Source: an uncultured Alphaproteobacteria bacterium (GTDB lineage Bacteria > Pseudomonadota > Alphaproteobacteria > Rhodobacterales > Rhodobacteraceae). From it: 64,000 nucleotides of DNA. Within the stretch, counting starts at the first letter, position 1, and each line of letters begins with the position of its first letter. The notes below the pieces were generated by a model. The model saw only the letters and a program-made list of their open reading frames with translations. It was not told the origin of the DNA and did not search any database. Below are positions 1 through 10,059 of this stretch, piece by piece. The position numbers and the translations under genes are program-made. The stretch is taken from contig CACBRT010000002.1 of assembly GCA_902541695.1 (NCBI GenBank), forward strand, positions 1 to 64,000, given 5' to 3'.

Positions 1-47
1 GTATAATATTCATCAGTTTATTTTGTAATGTTGAAATAATTAATCCT

Positions 48-3000
48 ATGCTAAAACAAAATAATTATGCTTATTGGGAAAAAATAATTCCTAAATATTG
101 GAAAATAAATAATAATTTTGAAAAATTGAATTCAGAATTTGATATCAATTTTGAAGCTAGTAATAAAAAAAACAAAAAAATTATTATTAAAGTAATGAGA
201 AGATCTTGTGATAGGGAATTTTTAATAGGTCAAATAAATTTTTTGAATTTTTTAAATAAGAGTGAATTAAAAATTCCAGTCCCAAAAATTTGTAAATCTA
301 AGAATGGTAATGACTTTGAAATAATTAATGATGAAAACAATAATGAAAGATATGTATGGGTTGTTAAAAAAATTGATGGGATACTTTTTTCGGATTTTAA
401 TCCAAAAACGAATGATTTAATTTTTAACCTAGGAATAAAAGTTGGTTCACTAGATTTATTTTGTCAAAGGTTTAAAAAGGATTTGAAAATTCCAGATAAT
501 AAGTGGAATCTCACGAACCCTTTTTGGGTAGAAAAACACTTTTCTGCAATTTCAGATTTAAAAATTAAAAATGCATTAATAAAAATTTTAAATGATTATA
601 GAAATATTGCTAACAATTTAAAAAATTTAAAATCATATTGGATTCATAATGATTTAAATGATCAGAATTTATTAGTAAAATATAATATAGACAATCTGCC
701 TGAAATAACTGGTATATTGGATTTTGGGGATTTAGCTTTTTGTCCTAGAATTTGTAATATTGCTATTTGCTCTGCATATTTGTTGATTTTACCAGATATT
801 GGACTGGAAAAACAACTCCATTTTTTAAGAGGTTATCATCTTAAAAATTCAATTACAGAGGATGAGTTAGATATTCTTTATACATTAATAATGTTAAGAA
901 TTGCTGTAAGTTATGTAAACTCAATTGTTATGTCTAAAAAAAAACCTAATGACCCTTATGTTGTAATATCACAAAATGATACAAAAAATTTTTTGTTGAG
1001 TATGACTGAAAATAAAGACTTTATAACAGCTAGATTTAGGTACAGTTGTGGATTTTCACCATTAAGATCTTCCAATGATGTAGAAAAATTTTTAAATTCG
1101 GGACTCAATAATTTTTTTCCAGCAATAAAAGGCAATTTAAAGACTGCAAAAGTTATTAACTTAGATCCACAAAATTGTTCAATACCAGAAGATCCTTTTA
1201 ATATTTTGGATGAAGAGGCGTTAAATTTAACTAATTGTAACCAACAAAATAATGCTGATAATTATTACTTAGGTAAATATTTAGAGCCGAGACTTATCTA
1301 TACCTCAAAAAACTTTTTTGAAGGTGCTGATAAAAACTCTAGTCGTAGGACTATTCATCTGGGGGTAGACGTTTTCTGTAAAACAAATACACCTGTTTAT
1401 TGTCCTTATGACGGAGAAGTTATTTTTGTTGATAATTGTCAAGAAAGACTTGACTATGGTGGGTTTATAGTCCTAAAACATTACACACATACAGGATCAT
1501 TTTTCTTTTCTCTTTTTGGTCACTTAGATCCTAATTCTATTAATCTTAAAGTTGGTCAAAAAGTAAAAAAAGCAACAAGACTTGCAAAAATTGGAAGTTT
1601 TAAAGTAAATGGTGGGTGGGAACCGCACTTGCACTTACAAATTTCATTAGGTTTTTGTAAAGGAAAAAATTGGCCTGGTGTATGTAATGAAAAAGAAAAA
1701 TATTTCTGGGAAAAGTATTGTCCAAGTCCAGCTCCATTCTTGGGTGTAAGCACAGAAAAGATTAAATTTAAAAGTGTAGATAAAGAATTATTAATAAAAA
1801 ATCGTAAAAATCATTATTCACGAAATTTAAAAATAAGCTATAAAAAACCTCTAACTATTTTGAGAGGTTATAAAAATTATTTAATAGATGAAAATGGTAA
1901 ATGTTTTTTAGATTTTTATAATAATGTTCCACATGTTGGTCATTCGCATCCGAGAATAGCAAAATTAGTTTATAATCAATTAAAACTTGTCAATTCAAAT
2001 ACACGGTATTTGCACCCCATCCAAAAATTGGTTTCTGAAAATATATTATCTAGATTTTCAAAAAAATTTAGTCATATTTTTCTTGTTAATTCAGGTTCTG
2101 AGGCTAACGAATTAGCACTTCGTTTGGCCAAAGCTTACACTGGTTCTAAAGAATTTATAACTTTTGATCATGGATATCATGGTAATACAAATGGTGTTTT
2201 GGAAGTTTCTCCATATAAATTTAATAAACCTAACGGAATTGGTAGAAAAAAGTGGGTTCATGTTATGGACTGTCCTGATCCTTTCAGAGGAGTGGATCCA
2301 AGATTTCAAATAGATGCAATTTTAGATAAACTGAGTTCAAAAAATAAATCAGTAGCTGGCTTCATTTCCGAGATCTTTCCAAGCGTTGCAGGACAAATAA
2401 TACCTCAGCGTGGTGTATTGAAATATATTTATGAAAAAGTAAAGAAAGCTGGTGGATTATGTATAGCAGATGAAGTTCAAACTGGTCTTGGTCGTTTGGG
2501 TGAGTTTTATTTTGGATTTGAGCAACAAAAAGTTGATCCAGATATTGTTGTACTAGGTAAGCCAATTGGTAATGGTCATCCCATTGGAGTTGTAATTACA
2601 AAAAGCAAAATTGCAAAATCATTTAATAATGGAATTGAATTTTTCTCAACATTTGGGGGATCAGATCTCTCATGTTTTATAGCAAATGAAGTTTTAAAAA
2701 TAGTTGATGATGAAAATTTAAAATTTAATTCCAAAAAAATGGGAAATTTTTTAATCAAAGAACTTGAGAAACTTAAGTCTAAATTTCCAATTATTGGGGA
2801 TGTCAGAGGTATAGGCTTATTTTTAGGGGTAGAAATAATAACTAATATTCAAACTAAGGAGCCTGGAACTTTAGAGGCTGAATATATTTGCAATAGACTT
2901 AGAGAAAAAAGAATTTTAGTAGGTTTAGAAGGCCCTTACAATAATGTAATAAAAATAAGACCACCATTATGTGTCGATCATGATGATATAAATACTTTTT

Positions 3001-3062
3001 TAAAATTTTTTAGTTATATACTTGAAGAAACATTCTTAAACACAGTGCCTGAAACACGATAG
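48..3062 (+). CDS. Three-domain fusion: APH-like phosphotransferase + M23 metallopeptidase + class III PLP aminotransferase/phospho-lyase-like
   Basis: Single 1004-aa ORF. APH catalytic motif WIHNDLNDQNLL...GILDFGDL; M23 motif HLGVD...PHLHLQ; class III aminotransferase motifs NSGSEANELALRLA, ADEVQTGLGR, LGKPIGNGHPIG. Confidence 0.9.
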   Translation: MLKQNNYAYWEKIIPKYWKINNNFEKLNSEFDINFEASNKKNKKIIIKVMRRSCDREFLIGQINFLNFLNKSELKIPVPKICKSKNGNDFEIINDENNNERYVWVVKKIDGILFSDFNPKTNDLIFNLGIKVGSLDLFCQRFKKDLKIPDNKWNLTNPFWVEKHFSAISDLKIKNALIKILNDYRNIANNLKNLKSYWIHNDLNDQNLLVKYNIDNLPEITGILDFGDLAFCPRICNIAICSAYLLILPDIGLEKQLHFLRGYHLKNSITEDELDILYTLIMLRIAVSYVNSIVMSKKKPNDPYVVISQNDTKNFLLSMTENKDFITARFRYSCGFSPLRSSNDVEKFLNSGLNNFFPAIKGNLKTAKVINLDPQNCSIPEDPFNILDEEALNLTNCNQQNNADNYYLGKYLEPRLIYTSKNFFEGADKNSSRRTIHLGVDVFCKTNTPVYCPYDGEVIFVDNCQERLDYGGFIVLKHYTHTGSFFFSLFGHLDPNSINLKVGQKVKKATRLAKIGSFKVNGGWEPHLHLQISLGFCKGKNWPGVCNEKEKYFWEKYCPSPAPFLGVSTEKIKFKSVDKELLIKNRKNHYSRNLKISYKKPLTILRGYKNYLIDENGKCFLDFYNNVPHVGHSHPRIAKLVYNQLKLVNSNTRYLHPIQKLVSENILSRFSKKFSHIFLVNSGSEANELALRLAKAYTGSKEFITFDHGYHGNTNGVLEVSPYKFNKPNGIGRKKWVHVMDCPDPFRGVDPRFQIDAILDKLSSKNKSVAGFISEIFPSVAGQIIPQRGVLKYIYEKVKKAGGLCIADEVQTGLGRLGEFYFGFEQQKVDPDIVVLGKPIGNGHPIGVVITKSKIAKSFNNGIEFFSTFGGSDLSCFIANEVLKIVDDENLKFNSKKMGNFLIKELEKLKSKFPIIGDVRGIGLFLGVEIITNIQTKEPGTLEAEYICNRLREKRILVGLEGPYNNVIKIRPPLCVDHDDINTFLKFFSYILEETFLNTVPETR

Positions 3063-3071
3063 AATTTTCTA

Positions 3072-3821
3072 ATGAATACTAAATCAAAAAAAACTTTCTC
3101 AGAAAGAAATACTAAAAGTAAATCTAAGTTATTAATTATTGCAGAACATGCTGGGAATGAAATTCCAGTAGAATTACGTAGTTTAGGGCTTAAAAAAAAT
3201 GATCTCAATCGACATATCTCTCATGATATTGGTGTATATGGATTATGTGAATTCTTATCAAAAAAAGTAAAGGATCAAATTATTTTGTCAAAATTCTCAA
3301 GATTATTAGTGGATTTAAACAGGGGTATTAATTCACCAGATTGCATTAGAAATTTTAGTGATGGATCATTTATTCCTTTAAACAACGGACTGTCAGAAAA
3401 TGAGAAAATATCAAGGATTAGAGCATTTTATACCCCTTTTCATGAAAAACTATCAGATATTATATCAACAAAAAAAATTGAAATTATACTTTCAATTCAT
3501 AGTTTTACTCCAAAACTATATGAAGAAAATATTCAAAGGCCTTGGCATTGTGGAATTCTATATGGCTTGTCAGAAAAACTTGGGAATTATTGTATAGACT
3601 TTTTAAGGCATAATTATAAATTTACTGTTGGTAATAATGAACCCTATGGCGTAAATAACAATGATGATTATATCATTTCCAAATTTGGGGATAAAAAATC
3701 TATCCCTTCAATTATAATTGAAATTAGGCAAGATTTAATTTCAGATTACAAAGGGCAAAAAACTTGGAGTGAGATAATCCGAAATATGATTGATAATTGT
3801 CTATACAATTATCAACATTAA
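3072..3821 (+). CDS. N-formylglutamate amidohydrolase family protein
   Basis: 249 aa; IIAEHAGNEIP...HISHDIGV...SRLLVDLNR...SIHSFTP...EIRQDLI, typical of the FGase family; 9 nt downstream of the fusion gene. Confidence 0.85.
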   Translation: MNTKSKKTFSERNTKSKSKLLIIAEHAGNEIPVELRSLGLKKNDLNRHISHDIGVYGLCEFLSKKVKDQIILSKFSRLLVDLNRGINSPDCIRNFSDGSFIPLNNGLSENEKISRIRAFYTPFHEKLSDIISTKKIEIILSIHSFTPKLYEENIQRPWHCGILYGLSEKLGNYCIDFLRHNYKFTVGNNEPYGVNNNDDYIISKFGDKKSIPSIIIEIRQDLISDYKGQKTWSEIIRNMIDNCLYNYQH

Positions 3822-4726
3822 TAAAAGTTTTTTGGTATTCCAGCTGATAAAATTTTACCACTTACCACTTCATTTTTAAATAAATCCTTTATGTTTTTAC
3901 ACAAAATAATCAAATCTTTTAAATCAATTCCTGTAGATATTTTCATAGAATTAAATAAATAAATTATATCTTCTGTTGCTACATTTCCAGAAGCTCCTGG
4001 CGCAAATGGGCAACCTCCTAATCCAAGCAAAGAACTATCAAATTTTCGTATTCCCAAATCAAATGCAGTTAAAACATTTGCTATACCTAAACCGCGGGTG
4101 TCATGGAAATGAGCAAAAATGTCAAGATCGCCTACTAATCTAATTAAACTATTAAAAAGCATTTTTACTTGTTCAGGGTTAGCGTAGCCAACAGTGTCTG
4201 CAATTGTAATTTCGTCGACACCTATTTCAATTATTTTTTCTACTATATGAAGCACTTTTTGGTTGGAAACTTCTCCTTCTATTGAGCAACCAAATGATGT
4301 AGAAATTGCGACACCTATTTTGCTACGTTTTTCTAAGCTTTTATTATACGATACTATTTCAGATAATTCAGTTATTGACGATTTGATGTCCTTATTGATA
4401 TTAGCTTTATTGTGAGACTCACTAGCAGAGATAACACAATTTATTTTTTCTGCTTGGAGTCCTAATGCTTTTTTTGCTCCAAAAAAATTTGGAACTAATA
4501 CTGAACTTGTTAATCCAGAAATACTGTTTGCAGCTTGCAGTATTTTTTCAGAATCAAAAAATTGAGGCACAATTTTTTTAGGTACAAAAGAGGTAACTTC
4601 AATTTCTTTAAAATTAAGAAATGCTTGCATATTTAACCACTCAATTTTTTTTTCTGTTGGTAATATTGTTTTTACCAGCTGTAGGCCATCTCTTAACCCA
4701 ACTTCCCTTATCAAAACTTCTTCCAT
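3818..4726 (-). CDS. Hydroxymethylglutaryl-CoA lyase
   Basis: 302 aa; IREVGLRDGLQ, EVTSFVPKK, ADTVGYANP, FHDTRGLGIAN, LGGCPFAPGASGNVATED. Confidence 0.92.
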   Translation of the reverse strand: MEEVLIREVGLRDGLQLVKTILPTEKKIEWLNMQAFLNFKEIEVTSFVPKKIVPQFFDSEKILQAANSISGLTSSVLVPNFFGAKKALGLQAEKINCVISASESHNKANINKDIKSSITELSEIVSYNKSLEKRSKIGVAISTSFGCSIEGEVSNQKVLHIVEKIIEIGVDEITIADTVGYANPEQVKMLFNSLIRLVGDLDIFAHFHDTRGLGIANVLTAFDLGIRKFDSSLLGLGGCPFAPGASGNVATEDIIYLFNSMKISTGIDLKDLIILCKNIKDLFKNEVVSGKILSAGIPKNFY

Positions 4727-4728
4727 TA

Positions 4729-5526
4729 TTAGTGACCTTTAAATTTTGGAGGACGTTTTTCATTGAAAGCCAATATGCCTTCCTGTCGATCTTTAGTGAT
4801 AATTGTCCTGTTGTAACATTCAATCTCAAAAGAAAGCCCATCAGAGAGGGACATTTGTAATCCCTTTTTAACAGAATTTTTGGCTTGTTTTATAGCAATT
4901 GGAGCATTTTGAGCAATCATTTTTGCAATTTTAGTTACTTCTAACATAAGTTGATTACCATCAAAAATCTCATTAACCAAGCCCCAATTTTTTGCTTCCA
5001 AAGCTGTAAAAGTTTTTCCAGTTAAAATTAGTTCTAATGCCCTTTTTTCACCAACAGCTCGTGGTAAGTTTTGTGTGCCTCCAGCACCCGGAATAATGCC
5101 TAATTTTGTTTCAGTTTGTGCAAATAATGAATGTTTTGCAGCATATGCAATATCTACAGCAGATACTATTTCACATCCTCCTCCATATGCTGCACCATTT
5201 ACAGCTGCAATAATTGGAACAGGACAGTCTTTTATTGATCTTATCATTCGCTCATATAACTTGTGTTGAGTAAACCATTTTTCGGAAGTCATTTCATTTC
5301 TTTCTTTTAGATCACCTCCCGCACAAAATGCTTTTTCCCCATCTCCAGTAAGTATTATTACTCTTGTTTTTTTATTTCCTATAGAAAAATCTTCAAAAAA
5401 AGTATAGATCTCTTCAGCCATTTTAGAATTGAAAGCATTTGACGCTTCTGGCCTGTTTAAGGTGCAAATTATTATCTCATCTTCAATATGATTGATAGAT
5501 ATTGTTTCATTATCTGAAGTTTCCAT
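4729..5526 (-). CDS. Enoyl-CoA hydratase/isomerase family protein
   Basis: 265 aa crotonase fold motifs AFCAGGDLKE, AAVNGAAYGGGCEI, KLGIIPGAGGTQNLPRAVG. Confidence 0.93.
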   Translation of the reverse strand: METSDNETISINHIEDEIIICTLNRPEASNAFNSKMAEEIYTFFEDFSIGNKKTRVIILTGDGEKAFCAGGDLKERNEMTSEKWFTQHKLYERMIRSIKDCPVPIIAAVNGAAYGGGCEIVSAVDIAYAAKHSLFAQTETKLGIIPGAGGTQNLPRAVGEKRALELILTGKTFTALEAKNWGLVNEIFDGNQLMLEVTKIAKMIAQNAPIAIKQAKNSVKKGLQMSLSDGLSFEIECYNRTIITKDRQEGILAFNEKRPPKFKGH

Positions 5527-5629
5527 TTTTATAAATATTTCCTAAAAATTATTAACTATTTATCTTTTATATTATATTATTTAAATTCTGAGTTTAAGTA
5601 ATTTATAAATTTTATTTAGGAAATCTGAT

Positions 5630-6787
5630 ATGAGTACTAATGATATGCATCAAGAAATTAGGGATGCAGTTAGTAAGATGTGTCTAAAATTTGATAACAA
5701 ATATTGGCAGAATTGTGATGAAAAGGACCTTTATCCTACTGATTTTGTAAAAGAATTAACTATTTCTGGTTTTTTAGCATCTTTAATTCCAGAAAAATAT
5801 GGGGGTGCAGGTCTTCCATTATCTGCAGGTGCTGTAATTCTTGAAGAAATTCATAAATCAGGCGGAAATGCTGCAGCTTGTCATGCTCAAATGTATACAA
5901 TGGGCACAATTTTAAGACATGGGAGTGAGAAGCAAAAATCAAATTTTCTTCCAAAAATTGCTTCAGGTGATTTGAGATTGCAAGCTTTTGGTGTAACTGA
6001 ACCAAATAGTGGATCAGATACACTTTCTTTAAAAACAACTGCAGTTTTTAACGGAGAGAAATACATAATTAATGGCCAAAAAATTTGGACTTCTAGAGCA
6101 GAGCATTCAGACTTATTACTTTTACTAGCAAGAACAAAGCCTCTTGAGGAGGTTAAAAAAAAGACTGAGGGATTATCTGTTTTTCTTATAGATATGAGAG
6201 ATCATATAGGTACATCCTTGACCATAAAACCTGTAAAAACAATGATGAATCATTCAACAACTGAAATGTTTTTTGAAAACCTTTTAGTCTCGCCTGATAA
6301 TTTAATTGGCGATTGTAATGATGGTTTTAAATATATTCTTTCTGGAATGAATGCAGAAAGAATTTTAATTTCTTCAGAATGTATTGGAGATGCAAAGTGG
6401 TTTTTGAAAATGGCTACAGATTACTCTAAAGATAGAAAAGTCTTTAACCGTCCAATCGGTCAAAATCAAGGAATTCAGTTTCCAATTGCAAAGGCTTATT
6501 CAAAAATGCGTGCTGCTGAACTTATGTTATGGAGTGCCATAAATCTATTTGATGAAGGCAAAAACCCTGGTGAAGAAGCTAACCTTGCAAAATTACTTTG
6601 CTCAGAGGCATCATGGGAAGCTGCAGAAATGTGTATTCAAACTTATGGTGGATTTGGTTTTGCAAAAGAATATAATATAGAACGTAAATACAGGGAGGCA
6701 AGACTGTATCAAGTAGCTCCTGTTTCAACAAATATGATTTTAAGTTATATTGCAGAGCATGTTTTAAATTTACCAAGATCATACTGA
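5630..6787 (+). CDS. Acyl-CoA dehydrogenase
   Basis: 385 aa; FGVTEPNSGSDTLSLKT, INGQKIWTSRAEHSD, CIQTYGGFGFAKEYNIERKYREARL. Confidence 0.94.
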   Translation: MSTNDMHQEIRDAVSKMCLKFDNKYWQNCDEKDLYPTDFVKELTISGFLASLIPEKYGGAGLPLSAGAVILEEIHKSGGNAAACHAQMYTMGTILRHGSEKQKSNFLPKIASGDLRLQAFGVTEPNSGSDTLSLKTTAVFNGEKYIINGQKIWTSRAEHSDLLLLLARTKPLEEVKKKTEGLSVFLIDMRDHIGTSLTIKPVKTMMNHSTTEMFFENLLVSPDNLIGDCNDGFKYILSGMNAERILISSECIGDAKWFLKMATDYSKDRKVFNRPIGQNQGIQFPIAKAYSKMRAAELMLWSAINLFDEGKNPGEEANLAKLLCSEASWEAAEMCIQTYGGFGFAKEYNIERKYREARLYQVAPVSTNMILSYIAEHVLNLPRSY

Positions 6788-6810
6788 TTTTTTTTGACTA
6801 ATATATATCA

Positions 6811-7758
6811 ATGAAAAAAAATAAAAAAATACTAGTAGTAGGTAGGGCAGGTCTTGATTTATATGCTCAACCTATAAATACTCCAATTGAAAATGCATCT
6901 CAATTTAATTCACAATTAGGTGGGTCTGCTGCCAATATAGCAGCTGGGTTAGCCATTCAAGGAAATAATGTTGATTTAATGTCACCCATTTCTAATGATG
7001 CAATTGGAGACTTTGTTATAAAAAGTTGTAAGAAGATTGGTATTAATACTTTACTTTTAGAAAAAGTCTCTAATTTAAAAAATACACTTGCTATTGTTGA
7101 TACTATGGGGAACAAAACAAATGCTGTTTTATATAGGGACAAACCTGCAGATCTTTTTATCGATAAAAATTTATTAAAAAAGGTTAATTTGGATTCCTAT
7201 CTTATGATTATAGTTACTGGAACGTCATTATCACGTAATCCATCTAGGAATAATGTTTTAAAATTAATGGAATTAGGGATTAAAAGAAAAATAGATATTG
7301 TTTTAGATATTGATTATAGAGAAGGATCATGGGATGATAAAAAAAAAGCAGAAAAGACATTATATTCTGCTTCGTTATTATCAAAAATTGTAGTTGGGAA
7401 TGATTTGGAATTTAATTTTATGTCATCGGACAAAAACAAAGGGTTAAGTCTGGCGTCTAAATTATCAAAAAAAAATAGAATTACTACAATTTATAAAATG
7501 GGATCAAAAGGATTATACTATTTTGATAAAAATAAAAAACAATTCTTTAAAAGTTTTAAAGTGAATTCAATCAAACCCACTGGAGCAGGGGATGCTTTCC
7601 TATCTAGTTTTTGCTCATCAAAACTAAGAGGAGTTGATCTTTCTGAAAGTATTAAATTTGGGGCAGCTGCAGGAGCGATAGTTGTGACAAGGGTAGGTTG
7701 TTCTAAAGCTATGCCAACATTATTAGAAATCAAAGAATTTATTAAGAATTATAATTAG
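6811..7758 (+). CDS. iolC: PfkB-family kinase, IolC-like (5-dehydro-2-deoxygluconokinase)
   Basis: 315 aa; GGSAANIAAGLA, YRDKPADLFID (IolC-like), PTGAGDAFLSSF; directly upstream of iolB. Confidence 0.8.
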   Translation: MKKNKKILVVGRAGLDLYAQPINTPIENASQFNSQLGGSAANIAAGLAIQGNNVDLMSPISNDAIGDFVIKSCKKIGINTLLLEKVSNLKNTLAIVDTMGNKTNAVLYRDKPADLFIDKNLLKKVNLDSYLMIIVTGTSLSRNPSRNNVLKLMELGIKRKIDIVLDIDYREGSWDDKKKAEKTLYSASLLSKIVVGNDLEFNFMSSDKNKGLSLASKLSKKNRITTIYKMGSKGLYYFDKNKKQFFKSFKVNSIKPTGAGDAFLSSFCSSKLRGVDLSESIKFGAAAGAIVVTRVGCSKAMPTLLEIKEFIKNYN

Positions 7759-7765
7759 GAAAAAA

Positions 7766-8608
7766 ATGCATATTTTACCTTATGAGAATAATAATAAGCC
7801 CATAATTGATATTGAAAACAAGATTATTCCAAATATTTATTTTAACATTATCAAATTATCAAGAAGTGAAGAATTTGCCATTTGTCTTAAAGGTTATGAG
7901 ATATGTATTGTCCCTGCAACAGGATCCATAGATGTGGAAATTAGCAAAAAAACTTTTGAACATATTGGTAAGAGAATAAATGATGTTTGGGATGGTGAGC
8001 CTGAATGTATTTATATTCCTTGCAATCAGCAAGCTAAAATAAAATGTGTCAGTAGAAATTGTGAATTATTTATTGCTGGGGCGAAGTATGACAAAATCTT
8101 AGAACCTTTTGTTATACGTTCAAATGAAATTGATTTGGTACAATATGGATCTGATGAAACAAAAACGCATAGAAAAATTAAACATCTTTTAGGGCAAAAG
8201 CAAAGTCAGAAAGTTGGGAGATTATTAGTCTCCGAGCTCTTTACTGAAGGTGCAGGTGGCTGGTCAGGTTTTCCTAGTCATAAGCATGATACTGACCGAT
8301 TACCATTAGAAACAAAGCATGACGAAGCATATAATTTTAGATTTAGACCCAACCATGGATCAGCACTTCAACTATTACAGGCGGAAAATAAAGATCAAGG
8401 TGAATCTTTTCATATAGTTGATGGATCTACTTTCTGCATTTCTAATGGTTACCACCCTGTGTGTGTTTTACCTGGTTATGAAATGTATTATTTTACAATA
8501 TTGGCCGGATATAGTCAGCGACCATTAGTGCAATTTTTTCAACCTGTTCATGAATACCAAGTAGATCTTATTCCAGGAATAAAGGATATGGTTGAAAAAT
8601 TTAAATGA
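7766..8608 (+). CDS. iolB: 5-deoxy-glucuronate isomerase
   Basis: 280 aa; GGWSGFPSHKHD, DEAYNFRFRP, NGYHPVCVLPGYEMYYFTILAG typical of IolB. Confidence 0.9.
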   Translation: MHILPYENNNKPIIDIENKIIPNIYFNIIKLSRSEEFAICLKGYEICIVPATGSIDVEISKKTFEHIGKRINDVWDGEPECIYIPCNQQAKIKCVSRNCELFIAGAKYDKILEPFVIRSNEIDLVQYGSDETKTHRKIKHLLGQKQSQKVGRLLVSELFTEGAGGWSGFPSHKHDTDRLPLETKHDEAYNFRFRPNHGSALQLLQAENKDQGESFHIVDGSTFCISNGYHPVCVLPGYEMYYFTILAGYSQRPLVQFFQPVHEYQVDLIPGIKDMVEKFK

Positions 8609-9432
8609 GTTTAGATTCTTTAACTAACCTTTTAAATTGTGCCAAAACAAGAAATAATTATGTGGTAGGTTTTGTAGTTCAAGGTTGGGAAGATGCTTCT
8701 TCATTTGTTCGTGCAGCTGATGAAACTAACACCGATATTATTCTACAATCAGGTCCAGGATTAAGAAAGAATATGCCACTTGAATTGATTTATTCTATGT
8801 TTGAAAATTTAAGTGGTGAAACTAATATCAAAATTGTTCCTCATTTAGATCATGGTGAAAATTATGATATATGCAAAAAGGCTTTAGATATTGGGTTTAC
8901 TTCTATAATGTATGACGGTTCAAAATTATCTTTTAAAGAAAATCTTAATCAATCCTTAAAAATAAGTGAATTAACTCAGAAGTATAATGCTTGCTTAGAG
9001 GTCGAACTTGGGTTTGTTGGGTATAATAATACAAGTAAAAATAAAAAGACATCCCTAGAGGAAGTTAAATTATTTTCTGAGCAGTTGCCAATGACAGCTT
9101 TGGCTGTTTCAGTGGGCAACACTCACTTACAAAATGAGAATTCAGCTAATATAGATTATGATCTTTTAGGTAAAATAGCTGAAATTACTACAGTCCCCCT
9201 TGTAATTCATGGAGGGTCAGGGGTAAGTTCTTTAGATAGAATTAAAATGTCAAAGTATTATGGGGTTCGTAAATTCAATATTGGTACAGAATTCAGGCGA
9301 TTATTTGGAGCTACTTTGAGAGATATTTTTATTAATGACAAGCATATATTTGATCGTTTTGAAATAATGCAAAAATTAAAATTGGCATTAACAAAAAAAG
9401 CAAAAAAAATTTTACTTGATACAAATTTTTAA
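8605..9432 (+). CDS. Class II (zinc) fructose-bisphosphate-type aldolase, likely IolJ-like
   Basis: 275 aa; PHLDHGENYDICKKAL, SIMYDGSKL, EVELGFVG, LVIHGGSGV; ATGA overlap with iolB. Confidence 0.85.
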   Translation: MSLDSLTNLLNCAKTRNNYVVGFVVQGWEDASSFVRAADETNTDIILQSGPGLRKNMPLELIYSMFENLSGETNIKIVPHLDHGENYDICKKALDIGFTSIMYDGSKLSFKENLNQSLKISELTQKYNACLEVELGFVGYNNTSKNKKTSLEEVKLFSEQLPMTALAVSVGNTHLQNENSANIDYDLLGKIAEITTVPLVIHGGSGVSSLDRIKMSKYYGVRKFNIGTEFRRLFGATLRDIFINDKHIFDRFEIMQKLKLALTKKAKKILLDTNF

Positions 9433-9439
9433 TAATTTT

Positions 9440-9967
9440 TCATATATTTTTATTTACTTTTCTTGCCCTACTTTTGACCCAGAAATATGCATAAATCTTA
9501 TAATATTCAGATAAAAAAGGATAATATACTGTCTTTTTCATCTTAATTTCTTCGATATACCCGTCACTTAGTTTGTTTTCTTTGGCTGCTTTAATTAGTA
9601 GATTTAAATATCTTCTGGAAGTGGGTAATTCTTCTAAAGTTTCTGTGGGCCAAATCAAGGTTTTAGCTAAAAATCTTTTTTTATTTGTAAAAACTGGGAT
9701 TTCAAATACTTTATATTCTTGACCCTCTGAAGCAATTATTTTTTTTAATTCGACATCACTAATTTCATGTAATACTCCCTCAACTTTGCTTCCTTTTTGG
9801 TAACTTATATTTGCAAACCCAGGTTCTACAAAATTCGGACCTTTCAAGTTGATTTTTAGCGCATAATCTTTGATATAACCAATAATACTTTTTTTTGGAT
9901 ATACATATCTAACTTTCTCAAGATAAACTTGAGACATATTTGATCCATATCCAAAATAAAAGGCCAT
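9440..9967 (-). CDS. Gamma-glutamylcyclotransferase-like protein
   Basis: Proposed start ATG at 9967 gives MAFYFGYGSNMS, the canonical GGCT N-terminus; the ORF-track start at 10054 adds an unlikely hydrophobic leader. Confidence 0.7.
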   Translation of the reverse strand: MAFYFGYGSNMSQVYLEKVRYVYPKKSIIGYIKDYALKINLKGPNFVEPGFANISYQKGSKVEGVLHEISDVELKKIIASEGQEYKVFEIPVFTNKKRFLAKTLIWPTETLEELPTSRRYLNLLIKAAKENKLSDGYIEEIKMKKTVYYPFLSEYYKIYAYFWVKSRARKVNKNI

Positions 9968-10059
9968 GATATAAATTTTTTTAAAGAAATTAACAATTTT
10001 ATTTATATATCTAAATATAAGTACAGAAAAAATGCTACAAAATAATGAGTCCATAAATT

